Shown: positions 52,392-61,300 of the stretch, piece by piece | How the letters are laid out: the number at the start of each line of letters is the position of its first letter | How positions within the stretch are numbered: the first letter of the stretch is position 1 | From: Muricoccus roseus | GTDB taxonomy: Bacteria; Pseudomonadota; Alphaproteobacteria; Acetobacterales; Acetobacteraceae | Direction of reading: 5' to 3' | Length of the DNA: 64,000 nt | NCBI RefSeq assembly: GCF_900141905.1 | Contig: NZ_FQZF01000002.1 | Span: forward strand, 320,528 to 384,527 | Program-made: the position numbers and the translations under genes | Notes under the pieces: generated by a model | Told to the model about the DNA's origin: nothing | Database searches by the model: none | What the model saw: the letters and a program-made list of their open reading frames with translations, nothing else

Positions 52392-54185
52392 TCAGCCGGG
52401 CTGCTCCGCATCCACCGCCAGCAGCAGCGCGCGTATCGCCGCCGCGTCCCAGCCGAGGAAGGCCGCGTCGTCCATCGCGGTCACGTCGCCGCGCAGGCTT
52501 TCGGGCGAGAGGCCGAAGCGGTCGGCGAGGTAGCCGATCTCGCGCGCCAGCACCGGCTCCAACAGCCGCCAGACGAGTTCCGGGAAGACGAGCGGCTCGC
52601 CCGGGACCTGGCGGAGCCGGGCCCGCAGCGCCTCGGTGGCCTGGCCGATGCCGGGCCCTTCGCGCAGCGCGAGCAGGGCGCGTGCCGCCGGGAGGGAGGG
52701 GGGCGGTTCCGCGGGTGGGGGAGGCCGCACCGGCATGTCGGGCACGCTGATCCCGAAGGAGGACAGCATCGCGCGGCAGGCCTCCAGCGGCTCTTCGGGC
52801 GCCAGCCGCACCGTCACCGCCTCCTTCCCGAAGCCGGTGAGCCATGCGTCCAGCCGCTTGTAGGAGGGCTGGAAGGCCCGCTCGATCCCCGGGCCGAGTT
52901 CCTGCAGCGAGAGGCCCCGGAGCAGCCGGTCCTCCAGCATGGTTGCGATCTGCTCGGCGGGGGGGCGCAGCCAGCACAGCACGGTGCTGCGGACCCGCCG
53001 GGCCGCGAGATGGTTCGCCAGCGCCGCCACTTCCGGCGCCTGCAGGCTCCAGAGCCCGTCCGCCGCGAGCAGGCCGGTTCCCTCGCCCAGGCTTTCGATC
53101 CAGGCGTCCAGCGTGGCTCGCGCGGCTTTCGGGGTGGGCGCGCCGCCCGGGCGGGCCTCGGCGCGGCGGAGCCAGGCCTCGCCCTTCGCGCGCCGCTCCG
53201 GCGTGCCGAAGCCGCCGAAGATCACCTCCATCACATCCTGGCCCTGCGGCCAATGATGCACGCCCTGTTGTGCGAGCGCTTCGGCGGCGGGACGGAGCCA
53301 GCGATCGAGCCGGGGGATGCCGGTGCGGGGCATGCCCATCAGCAGCAGCAGGCGCGGGCCGCCGTGCTTGGGCTTGCGCGGGGAAGGGTCGGGCAGCGGC
53401 TCCGGCCGTACCGGGTTCGGCGCGATCCGAACGGGGCGCCGCAGCGGGCGCTGGTGGTGGAAGACGGAATGGCTGCCCGGGCCGCGCCAGGCGGCTTCGG
53501 GGATGGCCGCCAGCCGCAGCTCATCCGGCGTGAGCAGAGAGAGGGGCTCGATCAGCGGATCCTCCACGCCCCAGACCCGGCGCAGCATGGCGACGAGATC
53601 GACCGAGCCGAAGATACGCATGTGGTCTTCCTGGCCGAAGCGGTGGCGGCGCTCCTCCGGCGTCAGGCTCTCGTCCAGGTCCTCACGGGTATGGGCGCCG
53701 CTGATCGGCACGGAAAGGAAGTGGTGGCCGCCGGGTGCCAGCACGCGCTCCAGCTCGCCCAGCACGGATTCCACGCTGCAGGGCAGGTGTTCCATGACAT
53801 GGCTGTGCAGGATGAGGTCGAAGGCGCGGGAGGGGAGCTTCTGCAGGTCGGTGCAGAGGTCCAGCGCGCGCACCGTCATGAAGCGGCTTCGGTAGCGGTC
53901 GGGGTCGAGGTCGCAGGCGTGGTAGCGGTCCCCGCACAGCTCCACCAGGCGCCGCGCGAGGCCCTGTTCCGGCGCCATGTGCAGCACGCGCATGCCCGGG
54001 CGGAACACGCCGCGTTTCTGCATGATCATCCAGAGCAGCCGGTTGCGCTCCACGGACTTGCATTGCGCGCAGCGCGCCATCTCGCGCCCGTTGAAGGGGA
54101 TGAACTCGGTGGCGCGGCAGATGGGGCAGCGATGCGCGGGCTCGCCCAGAGCGACCGCGGTGGCGGCCAGGCCAGCGGTGCTCAT
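52392..54185 (-). CDS. Zinc-ribbon methyltransferase fused to a sulfotransferase-like domain
   Basis: A 597-residue fusion. Residues 20-42 form a zinc ribbon (CPIC, then CAQC). About 60-240 are a class I methyltransferase (VLHMAPEQGLARRLVELCG, CDLDPDRY, LILHSHVMEHLPCS). From about residue 285 a new domain begins with LLLLMGMPRTGIPRLDRWL, resembling the 5'-phosphosulfate loop of sulfotransferases, with TVLCWLRPPAEQIATML later. The second domain may transfer sulfate or only bind a nucleotide. ATGA overlap with the next methyltransferase shows operon membership. Confidence 0.75.
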   Translation of the reverse strand: MSTAGLAATAVALGEPAHRCPICRATEFIPFNGREMARCAQCKSVERNRLLWMIMQKRGVFRPGMRVLHMAPEQGLARRLVELCGDRYHACDLDPDRYRSRFMTVRALDLCTDLQKLPSRAFDLILHSHVMEHLPCSVESVLGELERVLAPGGHHFLSVPISGAHTREDLDESLTPEERRHRFGQEDHMRIFGSVDLVAMLRRVWGVEDPLIEPLSLLTPDELRLAAIPEAAWRGPGSHSVFHHQRPLRRPVRIAPNPVRPEPLPDPSPRKPKHGGPRLLLLMGMPRTGIPRLDRWLRPAAEALAQQGVHHWPQGQDVMEVIFGGFGTPERRAKGEAWLRRAEARPGGAPTPKAARATLDAWIESLGEGTGLLAADGLWSLQAPEVAALANHLAARRVRSTVLCWLRPPAEQIATMLEDRLLRGLSLQELGPGIERAFQPSYKRLDAWLTGFGKEAVTVRLAPEEPLEACRAMLSSFGISVPDMPVRPPPPAEPPPSLPAARALLALREGPGIGQATEALRARLRQVPGEPLVFPELVWRLLEPVLAREIGYLADRFGLSPESLRGDVTAMDDAAFLGWDAAAIRALLLAVDAEQPG

Positions 54186-54928
54186 CCGCGCTTCCTCGCG
54201 ACGAAGGTGGCGTTGACGTAGCAGGGGTCGATGCCGGAATGCCGCCGCACCACCTGGGTGGAGCAGCCCGTGGCCGCCAGGATGTCCACGATGTCGGCTC
54301 CGTAATCCCAGGTGACGATGCAGGGCGAGCCATCGCCCGAGACGTGGTAGCGCGGCGGCTTCAGGTGGTGCTCCTCCCCGTCGATCAGCTCCACGCGCGG
54401 CTCGCTGCGGTCCGGGAAGGGCCAGTCGTTCGGGATGGAGAAGATGTGGACGCCGCCGGGCTTCAGCACGCGGGCGATTTCCGCGAAGGCGGTGTGGATG
54501 TCGTGGACATGCTCCATCACGTCGCTGCTCAGCACGAGGTCGAAGCTCTCATCCGGGAAGGTGAGCTGCGTCAGGTCCTCGCAGCGCACGCCCTCCTCGT
54601 CCACGCTGCCCAGCGGGCGGTCCGGCCAGAAATAGGAGCGGACATAGCGCGGCAGGCCCTTCATCTGGGTGACGAAGGGGCCGCGCAGCGCCACCTCGAA
54701 GATATCCACCGTGTTCAGCTTGCCCGAGCCGACGAGATGGCGGAGGAACACTGACTGCCCCCGTGCGAACTCGTCGAGGATGATCGCGGCCTGCTCGCGC
54801 CAGCGCAGCGCGGCGCGGCAGCTCGGGCAGGGGAAGGACTCACGGGTGGAGCGCCCGCCCGCGGGGAAGAAGCCCTTGGCGCCGCAGAGATTGCACAGGC
54901 CGCGATAGCCGGCGGTCTCCTCGCTCAT
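54182..54928 (-). CDS. Zinc-ribbon class I SAM-dependent methyltransferase
   Basis: A 248-residue enzyme. CNLCGAKGFFPAGG and CPSC near the N-terminus form a zinc ribbon. The SAM core includes LNTVDIFEVALRG, LVLSSDVMEHVHDIHTAFAEIARVLKPGGVHIFSIPN, typical of Methyltransf_11-like enzymes. The end, VVRRHSGIDPCYVNATFVARKRG, is conserved in glycan-cluster methyltransferases. It overlaps both neighbours by ATGA. A sugar or glycan acceptor is inferred. Confidence 0.85.
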   Translation of the reverse strand: MSEETAGYRGLCNLCGAKGFFPAGGRSTRESFPCPSCRAALRWREQAAIILDEFARGQSVFLRHLVGSGKLNTVDIFEVALRGPFVTQMKGLPRYVRSYFWPDRPLGSVDEEGVRCEDLTQLTFPDESFDLVLSSDVMEHVHDIHTAFAEIARVLKPGGVHIFSIPNDWPFPDRSEPRVELIDGEEHHLKPPRYHVSGDGSPCIVTWDYGADIVDILAATGCSTQVVRRHSGIDPCYVNATFVARKRG

Positions 54929-57900
54929 GCCGCGGCCTTCCGCGTGTCGAACACCTCGTGCAGGCGGGCCATGATCGTCTCCAAGCGGGATTCCCAGGAC
55001 AGGTCGCGCATCCGGGCGGCATCCGGCCATCGGCGCTCCTGCCGGCGCTCGGCCAGCGCGGCCTCGAGCGCTACCAGGAAGGCATCGGCCCCGGAGGCGA
55101 TCCGGATGTCCTCGGCGAGATCCTGCAGGTTGGCGATGGGGGTCGAGACCACCGGCACGCCGAGGCTGCGATAGACATAGAGCTTCAGCGGGTTCATCCG
55201 CTCCGAAAGCCCGGTGTGCAGGTGCGGGATGATCGCCGCGTCGAAGGCCGCGATATGCGCGGTTGCCTCGGCATAGGGGATAACCCCGAAGGCATGGACA
55301 TTGGGCCGCGCCATCACCTCGGCCGCCCGTCCGCCGGTCGGCGTCGCGCCGATCAGCACCACGGACCAGTCCGGCCGCGCCTCGGCGACGGAGGCGATCA
55401 GCTCCCAGTCGATGCGGTCCTGCAGGTTGCCCGCATAGCCGATGACCGGCCGCCGCAGCCCGGCGAGGGAAGGGGGCACCGGCCAGCTCTCCACATCCGC
55501 ATGCATCTCCATGCCATTGGGCACGAGCAGCGGGTCGAAGCCCTCCTCGGCCAGCCAGTCGGCCACGGGCTGGCAGTTGGCGAGGAGCAGGTCGCTGGCG
55601 CGGAAGGTGTCGCGGTAATTCGCCTCCAGCTCCGCGCGGAAGCTTGGGCGCATGGGCCATTGCCGCTGGTCGTCGATCACGTCCGAGACGATGAAGGAGA
55701 AGCCGAGCCGTGCCTGCACCTGGGGAAACATCGGCACCACGGGGCAGACCCAGGCAAGCAAGTTCCCGGTCATGTCCAACTCCCGCAGCCAGGCCTCGAC
55801 GCTGTGGGGGAACAGCTCCCGTGGCGGCAGGCTGCGCCCGAGCACGCTGTCCTTGCGCCCGGCATGCAGGTGCACGCGCCGGTGCACCTTGCCTCGGTCC
55901 TGGAGGCCGAGGAAGCGCTGCAGCGTCGCGCCCGCGCCGAAGCGGTGCTGGCTGGGCGCCTTGGGGGCCGACATGACCTCCAGCCTGTCCACGGAGATCG
56001 GTGCGTCGATGTGCAGGATGCGCCGCACGGAGGGCAGGGCCTCCAGCCGTTGCAGCAGCATGTCCTGCCGGCGGCCATAGAGGCCGGAGTCGTTCTGCTT
56101 CCAGAAGAAGGCGATGTTGACGCCGCCGGACAGGTTGGAGAGGCGCCCGACGCGCGGCGAGGCTGGAACGGTCCCGCCCAGGTGCCGCGCCAGGGCCGGA
56201 TCGATGAGCCCCGGCATTTGCCGGTCGATATGGGTGAGCAGGCGGAGGAAATCGGCCGGGACCTCGCCCGCCGCCGCCCGCGCGCCCTCCAGCGCCTGCC
56301 CTGCGCGAGGCGCGTTGGCGGCGTAGGAGAGTTCCTCCAGGAAGAAGGCGCGGGTTCCCGCCGCCCCGGCCCCGCCATCCAGCCGCGCCCGCAGCGCGAG
56401 GGTGAGATCCTCGCCCGGCTTGATGGCGTCGGGCAGCAGGTCGTCCAGAGGCGGCGCGGCCCGGGCCAGCACCGGGGTGCCGACCGCTAGCGCATCGGTC
56501 AGCTTGGCCGGCGTCTGGCTCTGCGCGATCGGGCTGTCCGGGTCCTGGAGGATGCAGACGAGATCCGCCATCGCGTTCAGCTCCGCCGCGCGGCGGAAGG
56601 GTTGGTCGGGATGGAGGGTGACGCGCAGGCCGGGGAAGTCCGTCAGGCGCTGCCGCAGCTCGCGGTCGACGATAGTGCCGACCACGCAGAGCACCAAGCG
56701 CGGATCACCGAGCGCCTGCAACGCCTCCGCCACTTCGAGAAGACCCTTGTGCCGGCGCGGCGTGCCGAGGAAGAGCACCACTTTGTCCGTGTCGGCGAAG
56801 CCGAACTCGGCGCGCACCGCCTGGCGGTCGATGCGCGCGGGGTCATAGGCGGCCTCGTCCCGCGCATGGCGGATGACGATGCCGCCATGCCGCGCCTGGA
56901 GAACCGGGTTGCAGACCGTCAGGCTGTCGGCCCAGCCGATCATGGATTGCGCGAGCTGCGTCCAGCGCATCCCGTAGGGATCAGTCCAGTCCGCCGCCTG
57001 GGCGCCGGCGAGGAAGGCGTCCAGGCCCAGAGGCGCATCGGCGCCGACGAAGGCCAACTCGTCGTCATCCAGATCGAGCACCAGCCGCGCGCCGTGGATC
57101 AGCCGTTGCAGCAGCCCGATGAAGAGGCTGGGCAGGCGCGCCTTGGAAACCCAGGCGATGTCGCAGGGATGGTCGAGGACCAGCCGGACGGCACCATTCA
57201 CGAAGGCGGCGAAGGACCCGGCGGCATAGCCGAAGACGGGAATGCCGCGTTCGCTGTCGCGCAGCGGCGGCCAGAGGGATTCGCCGAAGGCGGGAAAGAC
57301 CGGGCCCAGTATCTCGGTCGGGCCATGCCGGGCGGCGAGTTCCGCCAGCACCCAGGCCCGGCCGAGCGGGTTGTGCGCCAGGTCCCAGGAGATGACGGCG
57401 ATGCGTGGACCTGCAGGGGAGGGGCGCAGAAGGGTCTCGGGCCATTCACGCATCTCCGGCAGGTCGCGCATGGTCCGGCGCCGCCGCAGCGCGTCGATGC
57501 GCCGGCCGAGGGCGTCCTGCGGGTCCAGCTCGAAGGCGCGGGACAGGGCGGCAATGGCGGCCTCGGCCTCGCCCCGGCCCTCATGCAGATCCGCGAAACC
57601 GAGATGCGAGCGGGGAGAGGCGGGATCCATCTCCCCTGCCTCGCCGAAGCGCGCGGCGGCCTCCTCGTAGCGGCCGAACTCCAGCGCCGCCTGGCCGAGC
57701 TGGCAGAGCAGCTCCACTGAACGGGCGATGCGCCGGGTGCCGATCACATGCTCCGCGCCGCGGTCCCGCACCACGGCCGTGACCTCCACCTCCGCATCGC
57801 CATCCAGCGGCAGGGCGGAGAAGGGCAGCTCGAAGCCATGCGAGCCATCGCCGATCCCGGCCCGCTGCAGGTCGCCCCGGCGCCGGTCGGCCAGGGCCGT

Positions 57901-58350
57901 CGCAGCGGCGCCTCCGGGCAGGCGCAGCTCCACCTGCAGGTGGCGCGCCGGGTTGGCGGGGTCGTAGGCCCAGCCAACGAACATGCCGCGCCGGGGCTCT
58001 TCCAGCCGCCCGGTGATGGCCTGCGCCTCCAGCCCCGTGATGGCGCGCTCATCGACGGCGACGGTGCTCTCTCCCAGCCGCGTCCGCAGCAGCACCCGCA
58101 GCTCCGCGCGCCGGGTAAGGCTCGACGGGAGGGGCAGCTCGAAGGCATGCGCCCCATCGCCGATGCCGGCACGCTGGAGGTCGCCGCGCATGCGTCCGGC
58201 GGGCAGGCTCGCGAGCGGCTCGCCGTCGATCAGGATCTCGGCGGTGAGGGCTGTATCCGGCCGCGACGGATCCCAGAGCCAGCCGCGCAGCAGGCCGGCG
58301 CGGATGCCGTCGATGCGGCCCTTCACGCCATGGCCCTCCGTGCCGCTCAA
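54925..58350 (-). CDS. Large multidomain protein with two GT-B glycosyltransferase domains
   Basis: A 1141-residue cytosolic protein. Two homologous N-terminal modules (about 10-80 and 110-185) each carry GWLWDP/GWAYDP and a GDLQRAGIGDG-HAFELP motif. A TPR stretch (about 215-290) follows, then a GT4-like domain (about 315-690, VVLFLGTPRRHKGLLEVAEAL and SPIAQSQTPAKLTDALAVGTPVLA) and a second glycosyltransferase (about 755-1135, RPVIGYAGNLQDRIDWELI and HTGLSERMNPLKLYVYRSLGVPV). A TTG start at 58350 has GGAGGG upstream; GTG at 58326 is an equal alternative. Two linkages may be made by one protein. Confidence 0.85.
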   Translation of the reverse strand: MSGTEGHGVKGRIDGIRAGLLRGWLWDPSRPDTALTAEILIDGEPLASLPAGRMRGDLQRAGIGDGAHAFELPLPSSLTRRAELRVLLRTRLGESTVAVDERAITGLEAQAITGRLEEPRRGMFVGWAYDPANPARHLQVELRLPGGAAATALADRRRGDLQRAGIGDGSHGFELPFSALPLDGDAEVEVTAVVRDRGAEHVIGTRRIARSVELLCQLGQAALEFGRYEEAAARFGEAGEMDPASPRSHLGFADLHEGRGEAEAAIAALSRAFELDPQDALGRRIDALRRRRTMRDLPEMREWPETLLRPSPAGPRIAVISWDLAHNPLGRAWVLAELAARHGPTEILGPVFPAFGESLWPPLRDSERGIPVFGYAAGSFAAFVNGAVRLVLDHPCDIAWVSKARLPSLFIGLLQRLIHGARLVLDLDDDELAFVGADAPLGLDAFLAGAQAADWTDPYGMRWTQLAQSMIGWADSLTVCNPVLQARHGGIVIRHARDEAAYDPARIDRQAVRAEFGFADTDKVVLFLGTPRRHKGLLEVAEALQALGDPRLVLCVVGTIVDRELRQRLTDFPGLRVTLHPDQPFRRAAELNAMADLVCILQDPDSPIAQSQTPAKLTDALAVGTPVLARAAPPLDDLLPDAIKPGEDLTLALRARLDGGAGAAGTRAFFLEELSYAANAPRAGQALEGARAAAGEVPADFLRLLTHIDRQMPGLIDPALARHLGGTVPASPRVGRLSNLSGGVNIAFFWKQNDSGLYGRRQDMLLQRLEALPSVRRILHIDAPISVDRLEVMSAPKAPSQHRFGAGATLQRFLGLQDRGKVHRRVHLHAGRKDSVLGRSLPPRELFPHSVEAWLRELDMTGNLLAWVCPVVPMFPQVQARLGFSFIVSDVIDDQRQWPMRPSFRAELEANYRDTFRASDLLLANCQPVADWLAEEGFDPLLVPNGMEMHADVESWPVPPSLAGLRRPVIGYAGNLQDRIDWELIASVAEARPDWSVVLIGATPTGGRAAEVMARPNVHAFGVIPYAEATAHIAAFDAAIIPHLHTGLSERMNPLKLYVYRSLGVPVVSTPIANLQDLAEDIRIASGADAFLVALEAALAERRQERRWPDAARMRDLSWESRLETIMARLHEVFDTRKAAA

Positions 58351-58393
58351 GCGGCGCCCTCCGGCGCGGCGCGCGGATGACGCGGCGTGGCGG

Positions 58394-61300
58394 TCATGCC
58401 TCCTCCATCACGGGGGCGGCAGGCTGCGGCCCCTTGCTGGGCGCCGCATGGTCCAGCAGCGCGGCGATCCGTGCGTCGAGTTCCCGGCCCGGCGGTGCGG
58501 CCTGGATGGCGGCTCGGGCTGCGCGCGCGCCCTCCACGGCCATGGCCGTCCTGCGCGGCGCGTCGGCCGTCAGCTCGGCGAGGTCGCGCAGCAGCGCATA
58601 CCGTGCCAGCTCGGCGGCCTTCGGATCGTCCGACAGGAGGTCGGGCGGGAGGGACAGGACGGGCAGGCCGGTGGCCTGCAGGGCCAGCATCGCCGGGCCG
58701 GGCCGGGCCAGCCCGAGTCGGTGGGCCCGCCCGGCGCGCCGCAGGGCCGCCACGGTGTCCCCTTCCACGTCGGCGGGCCGGAACCAGCTCCCGGCGGGCG
58801 GTCCGCCGATGACATGCAGCGTCGCCACCCCGAGCGCCGTCAGATCCTCGAAGACCGGGCGCAGCGCGGGCAGCGCCGGATCCTCGGGAGTGGCGAGGTA
58901 GAGCACGGGAAAGGGCCCATCCTCCGGGGGCGGCGATGCCGGGGCGCTCGGCTCCGTGGACAACCAGGGCGCCGCTTCCAGCCCGTGCCCCAGATCGAGA
59001 TCGCCGGCCTCCAGCAGTGGCAACCCCGCCGCCGCGCAACGGCGGCGCAAGGCCGCGAGGTCATCGGGGCCCAGCGCGTCCGGGGCCACCAGCACCGCAT
59101 CCGCCGGGCCCGCTGGGGCATGGCCTAAGGGGAAGGAGGGCGTGATCCGCCGGAAGATGAAGGGGCGGGAGACCGCGTTGCGCGTGGCGACGGCGAGCGG
59201 CGTCGGAAGGGGGCCGGCCGGTGCATCGAGCGTGAGGACCACGCGTGGCGGAGAGGCTGGGGGCTGGAAGGTGCGCCGCCGGTCCAGCACCTCGCGATAG
59301 AGCTGGTCGTATTCCACCGCCATGGCGGCGGCATCGCGGTGGCGGCCGGTGGTGGCCTGCCAGTCCATCACCGCGTTCCGCCGCGCGCGCACCTCGCCCG
59401 GCTCGCGCCGCAGGCGGCGCAGCAGGGCGAGCATCGCCTCCGGCTCCATCCAGCGGTCCACCAGCCAGCCGCCCGGGGTTTCCGTCAGCCGCTCCGCGAG
59501 CGCCCCGAGGGCGGTGGCCATCACGGGCAGCCCCGCCGCCCAGCATTCCGTCAGGGTGTGGCAATAGGTTTCGGGCCAGAGCGACAGCACGGCCCCGAGA
59601 TGCGGGCGGATGCGCGCCACATGCGACGCGAAATCGGCGCGGTCATAGCGCCCGTGCAGCACGATCCCGGGCGTGGTGGCGAGGCTGCTGTCCACCGCGC
59701 CGAGCACGTGGAACTCAACTTCGCGCCCGCGGTCCAGCTCCGCCATGGCCGCGACCAGCCCACCGCCCTTGGAGGCCGAGACATTGCCCGGCACCAGCAC
59801 GCGCAGCTTCTCGTCCAGCGAGGGCTCGGCGGCCAGCATTTCCATGCGCGCGAAGCTGCGACCATGGGGAATGACGCGGAAGTCGCGCCCGGCCAGGAAG
59901 GGGAAATTGGCGAGCAGGGTTTCGCGTGCGCTGGGGGAGGTGGTGATGAAGGCGTCGCAGCCCTCCAGCGCCTCACCCATCATGGCCTGCCAGCGATACA
60001 CGAAGCGGTGGCGCAGCGGTGGCATGGTCTCGGGCTTCCACAGCTCGGCCGTGCAATCCGCCTCGCCCGCCGTGCAGGGGCCGGCGCAGAAGCGCCCTTC
60101 GGCGTCCAGCAGCTTCACCGTCGGGCAGGCAGTGTAGAAGTCGTGGAAGGAGAAGACCACCGGGACGCCGAGGCGCCGGCAGAGCTCGACCAGGCCGAGG
60201 CTGTGCCAGAGGATGTGCCGGACATGCACCAGCTCGAAGCCATGGCGCAGGAGCATGTCGCCGACCAGCCGATCGTATTCGCCGGAGCGGTGCGTCGCCG
60301 GCTCGATCGGCCGTTCGAGCGCGTGTGTCTCCACCACCTCCGCCCCTGAGGCGCGATGGCGCGAGAGGGTGATGGTGCGGGAGTCGCAGCGCAGCACCCA
60401 GGGCTCGTAGCGGTCCGACAGGGCTTCCATCAGGTCGCGGTTGGTCTGGGGCGTGCCGCCGCTCTCGGTGGAGATCACCGTGAGGAGGCGCGGGCGCGGC
60501 ACCTCGCCCCCGGCCGACGCCCGGTCCAGCGCGCGCCGCACCCGCCAGCGCATGGCCAGCATGGCCGGATCACCTTCGAAGACCCGGATCAGCGCGCGGT
60601 ATTCCGGGTAGCGCTCGTCCAGCACCGTGCGGGCGGAGGCGATCAGCGCCGCCTTCTCCGCCCCGAAGGAGGCGGAGCGCTGGTGCCAGACGAAGCTGCG
60701 GTCATCGACCACATGCTCGAACCCCGCGCGCAGGGCCCGCATGCAGAGATCGTTCTCCTCGCCATAGCCGCGCGGGAAGGCCTCCGCGTCCAGCACGCCC
60801 ACCGCATCCAGCAGGGCGCGGCGCAGATAGAGGCAGAAGCCATGCCCCGTCGGCACCGCGGGATAGAGGGAGAGGGCGGCGCCGCGCACCAGCCGGGCCA
60901 TCTCCTCCACGCCGAACCAGGGCGGCATGGGATTGGCCGCGTTGAACTCCGGCACGGAGACGACGCCGGCATTGTTCGAAACCGCCGTCGCGCTGCCCGT
61001 GCGCGGGCCGGAATGCGCGGCGGCACGCAGCCCGTCCAGCCAGTCCGGCCCGACCTCGGTATCGGAGTTCAGCAGCACCACGTCGTCGCGCCCGGCGAGG
61101 GCGATGCCGCGATTGGCGGTGCGGGTGAAGCCCTGGTTTTCCGCCTGGCGATGGATCTCGACGCCCGGCAGCCCCTCCCAGCGCCGCAGAAGGGCCGCGA
61201 TCTCCGGCTGCGTGCTGGCATCATCCACCAGGATGAGCCGTGCGGGGCCGGTGGTGTGGCACAGCACGCTCTCCACGCAGCGCTCCAGCTCGGCCGCGGC

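Noticed and set aside
52083-54221. Plus-strand 712-codon frame through repeat copy B
   Set aside because: It runs through the structured repeat and is antisense to the methyltransferase-sulfotransferase gene, with no conserved motif.
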